The translations under genes were made by a program, and so were the position numbers. From contig NZ_CP160402.1 of assembly GCF_040730185.1 (NCBI RefSeq), positions 7,440,001 through 7,504,000 of the forward strand: DNA of 64,000 nt, in the 5' to 3' direction. The notes below the pieces were generated by a model that had not been told where the DNA came from, searched no databases, and saw only the letters and a program-made list of their open reading frames with translations. Positions 55,075 through 63,614 of the stretch are shown here, in pieces; position 1 is the first letter of the stretch, and every line of letters begins with the position of its first letter. Origin of the DNA: Streptomyces sp. Je 1-332 (GTDB taxonomy: Bacteria > Actinomycetota > Actinomycetes > Streptomycetales > Streptomycetaceae).

Positions 55075-56217
55075 ATGGCGAGCTCGCCGTTCGACTGGAT
55101 CGACGAGCAGGCGAGCCTGCGTGCGGGGGCCGGCCTCGTCCGCACCCTGCGCCCCCGCCCCGCCGACTCCGGTGGCCTCCTCGACCTGGCGAGCAACGAC
55201 TACCTGGGTCTGGCCAGGCATCCCGAGATCACCGAAGGCGCGGCACGAGCGGCCCGGCACTGGGGCGGTGGAGCCACCGGTTCGCGCCTGGTGACCGGCT
55301 CCACCGAACTGCACGCGGAACTGGAGCGCGAGCTCGCCGCGTTCTGCGGCTTCGAGGCCGCCCTGGTCCTGTCCTCCGGATACGCCGCGAACCTCGCCGC
55401 CGTCACCGCCCTCGCCCCACACGGTTCGCTGATCGTCTCGGACGCGGGCAACCACGCCTCGCTCATCGACGGCTGCCGCCTGGCGCGCGGCACGACACAG
55501 GTGGTGCCGCACGCCGATCCCGAAGCGGTGCACAAGACGCTGGACGGTCACACGGGGCCCGCGATCGTCGTCTCGGACACGGTGTTCTCGGTCGACGGTG
55601 ACGCGGCTTCACTGCCCGAACTCAGTTCCGTTTGCCAGGAGTTCGGGGCGGGCCTCGTCGTCGACGACGCCCACGGGCTAGGTGTGCTCGGCGACGGTGG
55701 GCGAGGCGCCCCGCAGGCGGCCGGCCTCGCGGGCACGGCCCACACGGTGGCCACGGTCACCCTGTCGAAGTCCTTCGGCAGCCAGGGTGGCGCCGTGCTC
55801 GGGCCCGCGAAGGTCATCGACCATCTGGTCAACGCGGCCCGGACCTTCATCTTCGACACGGGGCTCGCTCCCGCCGCCGCGGGTGCGGCCCTCGCGGCCC
55901 TGCGGCTGCTGGACAGGGAGCCGGAGCGCGCTGCGCGGGCGCGCGCGGTGGCGGCCGAACTGCATGAACGCCTGACGGCGGAAGGTCTCTCGGCGGTACG
56001 TCCGGACGCCGCCGTCGTCTCCGTGCGGGCCCCCTCGCCGGACGCCGCCGTGCGCTGGGCCGCCGACTGCCGGGGCGCGGGCCTGGCCGTCGGCTGCTTC
56101 CGTCCGCCGTCGGTGCCCGACGGCATCTCGCGGCTGCGGCTGACCGCCCGTGCGGATCTCACCGACGCACAGATCGCCGATGCCGTACGAGTGATCAGCC
56201 GCGCCGCACCCCGGTAG
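55075..56217 (+). CDS. bioF: 8-amino-7-oxononanoate synthase
   Basis: A 380-residue alpha-oxoamine synthase that condenses pimeloyl-thioester with alanine to KAPA. Features: [49 protein letters not shown] and the PLP lysine Lys232 in [11 protein letters not shown]. Divergent from bioBAD and so completes the late biotin pathway here; no bioC/bioH-type gene for the pimeloyl precursor is in the window. ATG preceded by GGAGGGG. Confidence 0.94.
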   Translation: MASSPFDWIDEQASLRAGAGLVRTLRPRPADSGGLLDLASNDYLGLARHPEITEGAARAARHWGGGATGSRLVTGSTELHAELERELAAFCGFEAALVLSSGYAANLAAVTALAPHGSLIVSDAGNHASLIDGCRLARGTTQVVPHADPEAVHKTLDGHTGPAIVVSDTVFSVDGDAASLPELSSVCQEFGAGLVVDDAHGLGVLGDGGRGAPQAAGLAGTAHTVATVTLSKSFGSQGGAVLGPAKVIDHLVNAARTFIFDTGLAPAAAGAALAALRLLDREPERAARARAVAAELHERLTAEGLSAVRPDAAVVSVRAPSPDAAVRWAADCRGAGLAVGCFRPPSVPDGISRLRLTARADLTDAQIADAVRVISRAAPR

Positions 56218-56442
56218 TCACCGGAGGCCGTGGACGAAGGCCTCCCATGTCGTGGGCGAGAAGAGCAGAGCGGGCCCTGCCGTGTTCTTCGAGTCGCGCA
56301 CGGCGAGGAGCCCCTGCTCCGGCCCTGAAGCGAGCGAGGCCGTCTCCACGCAGTTGTTCATGCCGTTGCTGCGGCTGCTGCGGTACCACCGTGCGCCGTG
56401 CAGAGATGTGCTGGAAGGTACGTGCCGAGGCAGTGCAGTCAT
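56218..56442 (-). CDS. DUF397 protein
   Basis: A 74-residue DUF397 protein, recognisable by WYRSSRSNGMNNCVETAS, LLAVRDSKNTAGPALLFSPTTWEAF. DUF397 proteins are found next to XRE/DUF5753 regulators in Streptomyces, as here, and are thought to act as their antagonists or partners. The stop adjoins the bioF stop with no gap (convergent). Confidence 0.92.
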   Translation of the reverse strand: MTALPRHVPSSTSLHGARWYRSSRSNGMNNCVETASLASGPEQGLLAVRDSKNTAGPALLFSPTTWEAFVHGLR

Positions 56443-56451
56443 GGTGCCCCC

Positions 56452-57312
56452 TTACGCGCCGTCACGTATCCCGGCGATGTGATCCGTTGATTCCTCGGGT
56501 GAAAGCGCCTTTCCCTGAAGGGAGTTGAAGGCCTCCGTGTAGGCCTGGAGGTCTTCTTTCCGTTCGAGGTAGAGGCTACTCGTCAAGTGGTCGAGAACAA
56601 CCACATCCAGATCAGCAATGTTCGGAAATGAGAAGATAACGAAAGAGCCGATGAGTCCCACATGCTCTCCGGCGGCGAACGGCAGCACCTGAAGTCGTAC
56701 ATGGGGCAACTGTGCGGCTTCCAGTAACCGTTTCAACTGACCGGCGAGCACCCGGCTGCCGCCCACCGGCCTGCGCAGCACGGCCTCGTCCAGGATCACG
56801 CTCAGTTGCAGCGGTGGAGAGGTGCGCAGTACGTCCTGACGGGCAAGACGCACCTCCACCAGCGTGTCCACCTGCTCGTCGGGCAGTCCGTCCAGCGCGG
56901 CCCGCGTCACCGCACGCGCGTAGTCCGGTGTCTGCAGCAGGCCCGGCACGACCGTGGTCTCCAGGGTGCGCATCCGACAGGCCTGTGACTCCAGGCTGAT
57001 GAAGTCGCGGTAGGCGGGCGGCAGCAGCTCGCGATAGGCGTGCCACCAGTGGCGGCGACCACCGTCGTCGTCCGAGCCCGCCAATGCCATCAGCAACTGG
57101 CGGAGTTGGGGGTCCCGCACCTCGTACGCATCGAGCAGCAGTCCTACGTCGGCCGCCTTGACGCTGCTACGCCCCGTCTCGATCCGGCTGACCTTCGACT
57201 GATGCCAGCCGACCCGGCCCGCCGCCTGGCCACTGGTGAGCCCGGCGTGCGCGCGCAGCGCGCGCAGTTCGGCGCCGAGTTTCCGGCGGCGCACCGCGGG
57301 GCCGTACCGCAT
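56452..57312 (-). CDS. XRE-family regulator with DUF5753 domain
   Basis: A 286-residue regulator: XRE helix-turn-helix at about 10-65 (RKLGAELRALRAHAGLTSGQAAGRVGWHQSKVSRIETGR) and the DUF5753 domain at about 90-275, with LLQTPDYARAVTRA, LRTSPPLQLSVILDEAVLRRPVGG, LPFAAGEH and the late VVLDHLTSSLYLERKEDLQAY. It pairs with the downstream DUF397 gene nine bases away. Such pairs affect development and antibiotic production. Start codon ATG at the dispersed leader; divergent from the ATPase gene below. Confidence 0.92.
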   Translation of the reverse strand: MRYGPAVRRRKLGAELRALRAHAGLTSGQAAGRVGWHQSKVSRIETGRSSVKAADVGLLLDAYEVRDPQLRQLLMALAGSDDDGGRRHWWHAYRELLPPAYRDFISLESQACRMRTLETTVVPGLLQTPDYARAVTRAALDGLPDEQVDTLVEVRLARQDVLRTSPPLQLSVILDEAVLRRPVGGSRVLAGQLKRLLEAAQLPHVRLQVLPFAAGEHVGLIGSFVIFSFPNIADLDVVVLDHLTSSLYLERKEDLQAYTEAFNSLQGKALSPEESTDHIAGIRDGA

Positions 57313-57581
57313 GTCCGTCTCCTTCCCGACGGAGCGTTCCTATTCCGCCTTCCCAGGGCCGCTCAGGGGCGACAGTAGAGGAAGTGCCGACCGCGCGCCC
57401 AAATACGGTCTCTCGTAGCAGAGTTCACCGCTTCGAGCGACAGATATATGCACTTCTTGGTGGATGGCCACCTGTGAGGGGTCCAAGAGTGGCAGGCTGG
57501 CGCGAAGCACCATTCCGGGACTGTCCTCGTGCCTTCCGCCACGAGTCGGAGCGAGCCCGGTGGGAAAGGGACAACGTCGCC

Positions 57582-58049
57582 ATGGCAGACCTTCAGGAAG
57601 CATCCGTCACCCTGCCGAGCGACCCTGCCTCGGTCTCCACGGCCCGGAAATACGTCGCGCGCGTCCTTGCCGAGTGGGGCCTGCCGGGTGAGGCCGAGGC
57701 GGCCGACACGGTCCGGCTCATCGTCTCCGAACTCGCCACGAACGCCGTCCAGCACACCCGGGGCCAGTCGCCCACCTTCCGGGTGGACATCGAGCTCGAC
57801 CGAGACGAGCAGCTGCGCATCGGCGTCACCGACAGCCACCCCCGCTACCCCAAGCGGCTGCCCGCCGCCGTCCAGCAGGACAACGGCCGTGGCCTGGTGA
57901 TCATCCGCTGGCTGACCATGGAGTGCGGCGGCAGGCTCTCGGTCACGCCGACCCCCGAGGGAGGCAAGACGGTCTGGATCGCGCTGCCCTGGACCGCGCC
58001 GGTCCGTGGCGACGCGACGGCACCCTCGGCCTCGCCCTCACCCCGCTGA
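57582..58049 (+). CDS. ATP-binding protein, anti-sigma (RsbW/SpoIIAB) type
   Basis: A 155-residue HATPase_c protein without kinase dimerisation domain: SVSTARKYVARVLAEWGL, the N box VRLIVSELATNAVQHT and the G1-type box IGVTDSHPRYPKRL, then GRGLVIIRWLTMECGGRL. Streptomyces have many such proteins, acting as anti-sigma factors or as partners of XRE/DUF397 loci. Typically no histidine phospho-acceptor. The ATG has only a distant AAAGGGA site. In the 270-base divergent region upstream I see only AT-rich promoter-like sequence. Confidence 0.9.
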   Translation: MADLQEASVTLPSDPASVSTARKYVARVLAEWGLPGEAEAADTVRLIVSELATNAVQHTRGQSPTFRVDIELDRDEQLRIGVTDSHPRYPKRLPAAVQQDNGRGLVIIRWLTMECGGRLSVTPTPEGGKTVWIALPWTAPVRGDATAPSASPSPR

Positions 58050-58949
58050 GCGTCCGAACGCGCCCCGGAGCAGCGCCCGGAAGGTGTCCGCCGCCGGATG
58101 CGACTCGTCGGTGCGGTGGACGACCGAGATCGTGCGGCGCAAGGTGCCCGGCTCCAACGGCCGCACGCCCACCGGGGTGGCAGCCGTCCGCGCCACCATC
58201 TCCGGTACGACGGCGACGCCGAGCCCGGCGCTGACCAGCGCGCACACCAGCGCGTAGCCCGGAGTCTCGACCAGGACCGAGGGTGTCGCGCCGGCCCGCA
58301 CCAGCGCGGACTCCACGCCCTGGCGGGGCGGATGTGTCGGCGCCATGCTGATGAGCGGCTGCCCGGCGAGTTCGGCCAGGGGCAGCCGTGCGGGAGAATT
58401 CGCGAGCGCGTGCCCGGGCGAGGTCACCAGGACGAGCTCCTCGACCAGGATCGGCTCCTCGGTCACGGACGCGGGCAGCGGCACCGCGTCCGCGGGCTCG
58501 TACGTATGAGTGAGGGCCAGGTCGACCTCGCCCGCCGCCACGGCCGCGATGCCGAGCGGCGGTTCGTAGCCCCGGACCGTCAGATCGACGTCCGGATGGG
58601 CGCGGCGGAACGCGGTCAGCGCGGGCGGCACCAGATGGATCCCGGCCGTGGTGAACGTCCCCACCCGCAGCCTGCCGCCGGAGAGCCCCGCGAGCCGGGC
58701 CAGTTCGTGCCGGGCCTGCTCCATCTCGTCCAGGACCCGGCGCGCCCGCGCGAGCAACAGCTCACCCGCGCCGGTCAGCCGTGCCCCGCGGTGATGCCGC
58801 ACCAGGAGCGGGGTCCCCGCCTCCCGTTCGAGCTTGGCCAGCTGCTGGGAGAGTGCGGGCACGGTGTAGCCGAGGCGCTCGGCGGCGCGGGTGATCGACC
58901 CGGCCTCGGAGACCGCCACCAGTGCGGCGAGCCGCGTCGGGTCGTACAT
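58038..58949 (-). CDS. LysR-family transcriptional regulator
   Basis: A 303-residue LysR protein: winged helix-turn-helix in residues 1-62 (LAALVAVSEAGSITRAAERLGYTVPALSQQLAKLEREAG) and the two-lobed effector domain from 90 on (LRVGTFTTAGIHLVPPALTAFRRAHPDVDLTVRGYEP). Divergent from a LysE exporter gene, a classic pairing in which the regulator senses the exported amino acid or compound. Its 3' end overlaps the convergent ATPase gene by 12 bases. Confidence 0.93.
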   Translation of the reverse strand: MYDPTRLAALVAVSEAGSITRAAERLGYTVPALSQQLAKLEREAGTPLLVRHHRGARLTGAGELLLARARRVLDEMEQARHELARLAGLSGGRLRVGTFTTAGIHLVPPALTAFRRAHPDVDLTVRGYEPPLGIAAVAAGEVDLALTHTYEPADAVPLPASVTEEPILVEELVLVTSPGHALANSPARLPLAELAGQPLISMAPTHPPRQGVESALVRAGATPSVLVETPGYALVCALVSAGLGVAVVPEMVARTAATPVGVRPLEPGTLRRTISVVHRTDESHPAADTFRALLRGAFGRSAG

Positions 58950-59078
58950 GGCCGCTCCCGGGGCAGGGGCCGGCGGGCGGTGGGGCGGTCCGTCGGCGTG
59001 GGGGTAAACGCCTGCTTAAGGCTGGCTCAGGATATTCCACATGCCTGCTGAAGGCAGAAGAACGGCAGGGTGGACGCC

Positions 59079-59708
59079 ATGGACGCACAACTGGTCGCCT
59101 TCACCGGAGTCGCCGCGGGCATGGTCGCCATGCCGGGTGCCGACTTCGCCGTCGTGGTGCGCAACGCCCTCGCCTCACGCCGTGCCGGGATCGCCTGCGC
59201 GATCGGCGTGGCGGGCGGACTCCTGGTGCACACGGCGCTCGCGGTGGCCGGGGTCGCGGCGGTCCTCGCGGCGGTGCCCACGCTTCTGCGGGCGTTGCAG
59301 GCCGCGGGCGGGGCCTATGTGCTCTACCTCGGCTGCCGCGCCCTGCGATCGGCGGCGCGGCCGCTCGAAAGCTTCGGGGCGCGGGACGGCGTGGAGCACG
59401 TGATGGCCGGGGGCAGTCTGCGGCAGGGCTTCCTCACCAACGCCCTCAACCCGAAGGCGCCCATCACCTTCCTCAGCGTGCTGCCCCAGTTCGTGCCCGC
59501 GGGCAGCCCCGCGATGCCGAGGACGCTGCTGCTCGCGTCCATCATCGTGGCCCTCGCCCTGGTGTGGTTCCCGGTCGTCGCCCTCCTGGTCGACCGGCTC
59601 GGGCGGTGGTTGCGCAGGCCCCGCACGGCCCGTGCCATCGAGGGCGGCACCGGCGTGGCGCTCGGCGTCCTCGGCGTGGTGCTCCTCATCGAGGCCCTGC
59701 CGGCCTGA
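59079..59708 (+). CDS. LysE-family exporter
   Basis: A 209-residue membrane protein with six hydrophobic segments. The family start is AFTGVAAGMVAMPGADFAVVVRNALASRRAGIACAIGVAGGLLVH in outline, followed by GGAYVLYLGCRALRS and FLTNALNPKAPITFLSVLPQFV. It exports amino acids or related small molecules. I chose ATG 59079 (GGCAGG nine bases upstream) over the GTG at 59070. Control by the divergent LysR protein is likely. Confidence 0.91.
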   Translation: MDAQLVAFTGVAAGMVAMPGADFAVVVRNALASRRAGIACAIGVAGGLLVHTALAVAGVAAVLAAVPTLLRALQAAGGAYVLYLGCRALRSAARPLESFGARDGVEHVMAGGSLRQGFLTNALNPKAPITFLSVLPQFVPAGSPAMPRTLLLASIIVALALVWFPVVALLVDRLGRWLRRPRTARAIEGGTGVALGVLGVVLLIEALPA

Positions 59709-60252
59709 CGCCGCCCGACGTGTCCGATTCCTTGCCGTCGTCATCCCGGTCCTGGACCTTGTCCGCCGCGCCACGCACCAGGAGGGGGAGCAGGCCCCAC
59801 AGGCCCGCACACACCACCATCGTGGCCGCGGCGGCGATGATCCCGCCGGTTCGGCCCACCGCCACGTCGACGACCAGGAGCACGGCGCCGGAGACCGCGA
59901 ACACCAGGACACCGAGGCCGACACCCGCGAGGCGGGACGACACCCGCACGATCAGCGGCTTGGCCCGCTGCCCGAACAGCGACCTGTGCACGGCTGCCGG
60001 AGCGGTGAACAGCGCCGCGGCGAGTACGGCGAGCAGCAGCGTGGTCACATACGTGGCGCGCTGCATCGTGTCGAGCGAGGGGAAGCGCTCGGTGAAGGCG
60101 AGCGTCAGCAGGAAGGCGAAAAGGATCTGCACTCCGGCCTGCGTGACCCGCAGTTCCTGGAGGATCTCCGAGAAGTTGCGATCGGCGCGTTCGAAGCGCG
60201 TCTCGTTGCGGGACGGTCCGCCTGCGGTGGAGGAGCTGTTGTTTTCGGCCAT
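59686..60252 (-). CDS. DUF6328-family membrane protein
   Basis: A 188-residue protein with four hydrophobic helices and an N-terminal cytoplasmic ETRFERADRNFSEILQELRVTQAGVQILFAFLLTLAFTERFPSLD region, conserved in Actinobacteria, then YVTTLLLAVLAAALFTAPAAVHRSLFGQ. Function unknown. The 3' end overlaps the LysE gene by 23 bases on the other strand. Confidence 0.85.
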   Translation of the reverse strand: MAENNSSSTAGGPSRNETRFERADRNFSEILQELRVTQAGVQILFAFLLTLAFTERFPSLDTMQRATYVTTLLLAVLAAALFTAPAAVHRSLFGQRAKPLIVRVSSRLAGVGLGVLVFAVSGAVLLVVDVAVGRTGGIIAAAATMVVCAGLWGLLPLLVRGAADKVQDRDDDGKESDTSGGVRPAGPR

Positions 60253-60330
60253 GGCGCACGAGTATCCGCGTCGGCGCGCCCCACGCCTGGCGGGCGCGCC
60301 GGTCGGAGGGCCTGGCGGAGGGCCGGGCGA

Positions 60331-60365
60331 GCGGTGGCGGCGGCCGTGCGGGCCGCCGCCACCGC
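60331..60365 (-). terminator. Terminator after the NlpC/P60 gene
   Basis: Perfect 15-bp arms GCGGTGGCGGCGGCC and GGCCGCCGCCACCGC with a 5-base loop, 74 bases past the NlpC/P60 stop and before the DUF6328 start. Confidence 0.8.
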
Positions 60366-60395
60366 CCCAGGTCGAGCCGCTGACCGGCGATCAGT

Positions 60396-60446
60396 GACGG
60401 GCCATCAGCGGGGACGGGCCGTCAGTGGTGAAGGGCCATCAGCGCA
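60396..60446 (-). repeat. Three tandem 17-bp repeats across the NlpC/P60 stop codon
   Basis: Units of the form GACGGGCCATCAGCGGG at 60396, 60413 and 60430, with up to four differences, and a more decayed copy just before them. The third unit includes the stop codon of the NlpC/P60 gene, so the gene's end lies in the array. Probably slippage-derived. Confidence 0.6.
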
Positions 60447-60912
60447 CCCGCCCGTAGGAGACGCTCTTCGTCCAGATCTTCTCCAGTCGCACCACGGTGT
60501 TCGACTTGGGGGCGTGCCAGATCCGGCCCTTGCCCGCGTAGATCCCGACGTGGTAGACGTTCCGGCCGGAGTGGAAGAAGACCAGGTCACCGCGGGTGCG
60601 GTTGGATGCCGAGATGTGGCGGGTCTTGTTGTACTGCTGTCCGGCGGTGCGTGGCAGTTTCTTGCCCGCACGCTTGAACGAGTACTGGGTCAGACCGGAG
60701 CAGTCGAACCGGTTCGGCCCCGTCGCTCCATAGCCGTACGGGGAGCCCTTCTTGGAGGCGGCGATCTTGAGCGCCTTGGCCCCGTGTGTCGCGGCCTCCG
60801 CCTCCGACGTGAGCCCTGGGGCCACGAGGGTCCCGCCTACGACGGCGAGCGTGAGGGCCGATACCGAACCGGCCCTGGTGAGCAGTGACGGGACGTGATT
60901 CAGCGCGGTCAT
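60439..60912 (-). CDS. Secreted NlpC/P60 endopeptidase
   Basis: A 157-residue exported cell-wall hydrolase. A signal peptide runs to about residue 40 (ends AEAATHG). The NlpC/P60 domain has catalytic Cys71 in RFDCSGLTQYSF, His121 in VYHVGIY and His133 in IWHAP, so it should cleave peptidoglycan stem peptides. It lacks LysM or SH3 domains. A c-di-AMP (ydaO-type) riboswitch precedes it, as for other actinobacterial wall hydrolases, linking wall remodelling to c-di-AMP and osmotic state. Confidence 0.93.
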   Translation of the reverse strand: MTALNHVPSLLTRAGSVSALTLAVVGGTLVAPGLTSEAEAATHGAKALKIAASKKGSPYGYGATGPNRFDCSGLTQYSFKRAGKKLPRTAGQQYNKTRHISASNRTRGDLVFFHSGRNVYHVGIYAGKGRIWHAPKSNTVVRLEKIWTKSVSYGRVR

Positions 60913-60931
60913 GCGCAACCCTTCGTCAACC

Positions 60932-61150
60932 GCCTGTGAAGGATGACCTGTCGGATTCGGGCTGACAAAGTTGCCCGGCCGCACTGTGCGGCTTCACCCC
61001 AAGGGCCGGTGTCCGGACTTTCCGGACCGACCCGTCATGCCTGGGTCCTCCACTCCTGCCGATGCACCGATGTCGACCGGTCATCCGGGCGGCGGCAGGA
61101 CTCGGCGTCCGCCCGGACCGCCCCGCCGCTGTGGCGGGGGCTTGTCGTCG
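60932..61150 (-). promoter_or_regulatory. c-di-AMP (ydaO/yuaA) riboswitch of the NlpC/P60 gene
   Basis: On the minus strand the leader holds GCCGAGTCCTGCCG, then GGCAGGAGTGGAGGACCCA, CCTTGGGGTGAAGCCGC, GGCCGGGCAACTTTGTCAGC and ends with CCGAATCCGACAGGTCATCC. These are the conserved blocks of the ydaO aptamer in the correct order. About 20 bases separate it from the start codon. In Streptomyces such elements precede resuscitation factors and wall hydrolases. Confidence 0.88.
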
Positions 61151-61170
61151 AAAGGGATCTTGACCCGTGA

Positions 61171-61442
61171 AGGGCGTGAATTCCGAGCCGAAACGGCCTT
61201 TTGTGAAGCTCCTCACGGCTGAACCGTTCGGGTGGACACGGCCCGGTTCGTGGTCAGGTCGCGACGAAGGACGATCGTTCGACCAGCACCGGAACGAGTA
61301 ATTCCGGCCCCCGCGTACACATCTGACGCAACTGAAGACGGTCCGAAAAACGATGATTGTCTACGCCGAACGAGGTAGCCCGTTTGGTTCGTTTGAGATC
61401 GGGCCGGGACGTATCGCCCTCCGGCTCGGGGGTGACGGGGGC
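61171..61442. other. Gene-free interval with one small dyad
   Basis: I see no gene here. CCGGAA-cgagtaa-TTCCGG at 61289-61307 is a perfect 6-bp inverted repeat, and the stretch 61300-61380 is AT-richer than average, consistent with the promoter of the riboswitch-controlled NlpC/P60 gene. Confidence 0.45.
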
Positions 61443-61751
61443 TCAGGACGCGGTCGCGGGCGGCACGGTGACCCGGCAGGACCGCCGCTCCCCGTCGAGC
61501 ACGCGCAGCGCCCGTGCCAACGTCGGCGCGTGCACCGCGCTCTCGCCCCGCTGGTGCATGAGCGTCAGCGCGTCCCGTAGGGCGGTCGCGCTGCCGACCA
61601 GGGCTTGGGCGGCGCGCAGTCCTCCGTAGGTGTCCGAGGCGCGGGCCGGGTTGATCCGGCCCACCAGGTCGATCACTTCGAGGTACCGGTCGATCAACTC
61701 GCCCTCGGCGCGGGTGAGTGCGGGCAGCGGAGGAAGTTCGGGTGGCAGCAT
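61443..61751 (-). CDS. Small helical hypothetical protein downstream of clpP
   Basis: A 102-residue soluble protein predicted helical: LTRAEGELIDRYLEVIDLVGRINPARASDTYGGLRAAQALVGSATALRDALTLMHQRGESAVHAPTLARALRVLDGER. No known motif. Seven bases after the clpP stop and on the same strand, so they are probably cotranscribed and the protein may be a partner or substrate adaptor; this is inference only. Confidence 0.7.
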   Translation of the reverse strand: MLPPELPPLPALTRAEGELIDRYLEVIDLVGRINPARASDTYGGLRAAQALVGSATALRDALTLMHQRGESAVHAPTLARALRVLDGERRSCRVTVPPATAS

Positions 61752-61758
61752 CGCCGGT

Positions 61759-62394
61759 TCACCCCGCGTCCTTGGTGCCCGAGGACGTCTTGCGGCTCGC
61801 GATGATGCGGTCCACCAGGCCGTAGTCGACTGCCTCGGTCGCGCTGAGGATCTTGTCCCGCTCGATGTCGGCGCGGACGCGTTCCGCGCTTCGGCCCGTG
61901 TGTTGGACGAGCAGCTTCTCCAGTTGTGCGCGGGTGCGCAGGAGTTCGTCGGCCTGGATCGCCAGGTCGGAGGCCTGACCGTGAACCGGCTCGGCCAGTG
62001 AGGGCTGGTGGATGAGAACCCGGGCGCCGGGCAGCGCGTGTCGCTTGCCCGGGGTGCCCGCGGCCAGCAGGACCGCCGCCGCCGACGCGGCCTGCCCCAG
62101 GCATGTCGTCTCCACGTCGCAGGAGACGAACTGGATCGTGTCGTAGATCGCGGTCATCGCGCTGAACGAACCACCGGGGGAGTTGATGTAGAGCGCGATG
62201 TCGCGGTCCGGCGCCAGGTATTCGAGGTGCATGAACTGCGCCATCACGTCGTTGGCCGACGTGTCGTCGATCGGCGTCCCCAGGAAGACGATGCGCTCCT
62301 CGAGGAGCTTCGAGTACGGATCGAGGGTCCGCTGCCCGGTGCTCGTGCGCTCGGTGAACTCGGGCAGGACATAGCGGGCGGACGGTCGGTTCAT
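61759..62394 (-). CDS. clpP: ATP-dependent Clp protease proteolytic subunit paralogue
   Basis: A 211-residue ClpP with the catalytic triad Ser104 ([11 protein letters not shown]), His129 (VLIHQPSL) and Asp179 (ERDKILSA). The N-terminal [33 protein letters not shown] is typical of the ClpP3/4-type Streptomyces copies. No Clp ATPase or second clpP is adjacent, unlike clpP1P2 or clpP3P4, so it is a solitary paralogue. An inverted repeat in its promoter suggests control by a dedicated regulator. Degrades unfolded or tagged proteins with an ATPase partner encoded elsewhere. Confidence 0.94.
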   Translation of the reverse strand: MNRPSARYVLPEFTERTSTGQRTLDPYSKLLEERIVFLGTPIDDTSANDVMAQFMHLEYLAPDRDIALYINSPGGSFSAMTAIYDTIQFVSCDVETTCLGQAASAAAVLLAAGTPGKRHALPGARVLIHQPSLAEPVHGQASDLAIQADELLRTRAQLEKLLVQHTGRSAERVRADIERDKILSATEAVDYGLVDRIIASRKTSSGTKDAG

Positions 62395-62435
62395 GACATG
62401 TCTCTCCTCTGCCGGGGTCGGCTGCTCCCCAAGGC

Positions 62436-62456
62436 TCCTGTAAGAAAAGTACAGGA
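62436..62456. promoter_or_regulatory. clpP operator candidate
   Basis: TCCTGTA and TACAGGA, perfect 7-bp arms with a 7-base AT-rich spacer, overlap a plausible clpP promoter (TCGACA, 18 bases, TGTACT, read leftward). It differs from the known ClgR and PopR sites of Streptomyces clp genes as I remember them. Confidence 0.55.
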
Positions 62457-62649
62457 CGTACGTAACCGCCTTGTCGAGATCTCCCGTGCCTCGTCGTGAT
62501 CTCCCGCGGCCCGACGAGGCCCCCGTCGGCCTTGTCCGGTTACTCCAAATCCAGGAGGAACGGCGGCACTTGACTGGTTCGGCGTGCCCATGGGGAGCGC
62601 AGGCCGGGGTGGAGCGTTAAGCGTTCGGACGGCCGGGTACTCGGGCGCC

Positions 62650-63114
62650 ATGAACCGTTTGGAGCATCTGGACAAGAGCCTCGTCGATGAACTGACGCAC
62701 GCGGCCCGCGAGGCCGTGCGGGAAGAGTTGAGAGAGCAGACACGCAAGCAGCGCCGTAAGGCCGCGCTGTACGCCGGTGCGGGGGCCGTCGGCCTCTACG
62801 CGGGCGCTGCGCTGGCGCTCGCCCTCGGCCTCGCGCTTGCCCTGGGGCTGCCCGACTGGGCGGCCGCGCTGATCACCGCGGTGGTACTCGGAGTCGTGGC
62901 CTTCCTGTTGCGGAGCGCGGCCCGTCCGTCCGCGGACCGGCCTTCGACGGATCGCCCCCGCCCCTCGGCCGATCTGCCCTCCGTCGACGGGCCGTCCCTG
63001 ACTCCTCCGCCCGTGACACCGCAGGCGCCCGCACCGCCTACCGTGCCGCCGACCGTGGACGCGGCACACCCGGGCGGCACGGAGCCCGAGGTTCCGCACC
63101 GGTGGGGCCAGTGA
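62650..63114 (+). CDS. Holin-X family membrane protein (phage holin superfamily)
   Basis: A 154-residue protein: an amphipathic charged N-terminal helix (DKSLVDELTHAAREAVREELREQTRKQRRKAALYAG), two hydrophobic helices (about 40-60 and 66-88), and a Pro/Ser/Asp-rich cytoplasmic tail. This is the pattern of actinobacterial Putative Actinobacterial Holin-X/DUF1469 proteins, which are commonly encoded with gas-vesicle genes. It is 69 bases upstream of gvpO in the same direction and probably in the cluster. Confidence 0.85.
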   Translation: MNRLEHLDKSLVDELTHAAREAVREELREQTRKQRRKAALYAGAGAVGLYAGAALALALGLALALGLPDWAAALITAVVLGVVAFLLRSAARPSADRPSTDRPRPSADLPSVDGPSLTPPPVTPQAPAPPTVPPTVDAAHPGGTEPEVPHRWGQ

Positions 63115-63183
63115 GCCGGGACACCTCAAGAGAGATGTTTGGCCAACGGATTACGGGCCACTCGTGAAGAAGAGGTGGCCATA

Positions 63184-63546
63184 TTGAACACATCGTCGGA
63201 TCCAGAGAAGAAGAAGGCGAGTTCGCAGAACTCGCGCAATTCAACCGAAAACGCGGATAGCGGCGGGACGAAGCGCCGCCCGGGTCCCATGGAGGTGCTG
63301 CGCACCGCACGCACCCAGCTCGCGGAGCTGACCGGGATGGTCGCCGAGTCCGTGTCGTCCTTCGAGCAGACCGAGGACGGCTGGACGTTGGAGATCGAGG
63401 TCCTGGAACTCACCCGGGTTCCGGACACGATGAGTCTCCTCGCCAGCTACCAGGTGGAGTGCGACCCGCAGGGCGAACTCCTCGGTTACAAGCGCGTCCG
63501 CCGCTACGAACGCGGGCGCGCCGACCAGAAGGCCGGCGGCCGGTAG
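63184..63546 (+). CDS. gvpO: Gas vesicle protein GvpO
   Basis: A 120-residue GvpO: a charged Lys/Ser/Asn-rich N-terminus, then the family core RTARTQLAELTGMVAESVSSFEQTEDGWTLEIEVLELTRVPDTMSLLASYQVECDPQGELLGYKRVRRYERGR in outline. Required for gas-vesicle formation or its regulation in haloarchaea and conserved in Streptomyces gvp clusters. I take TTG 63184 as start because AGAGG lies eight bases upstream; the in-frame GTG 63175 overlaps that site and TTG 63139 lacks one. Followed by a gvpA/J gene. Confidence 0.9.
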   Translation: MNTSSDPEKKKASSQNSRNSTENADSGGTKRRPGPMEVLRTARTQLAELTGMVAESVSSFEQTEDGWTLEIEVLELTRVPDTMSLLASYQVECDPQGELLGYKRVRRYERGRADQKAGGR

Positions 63547-63614
63547 CGCACCCGTCGCGCGGGTTTCTCCGCGGATTTTCCAACAGACTCCCCAGATAAG
63601 GAGGGCCGGTCGTC

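Noticed and set aside
57384..57581. N-terminal extension of the ATP-binding protein
   Set aside because: Family members begin close to MADLQEASVTLPSDPASV; the upstream part is low in coding character and AT-rich in places.
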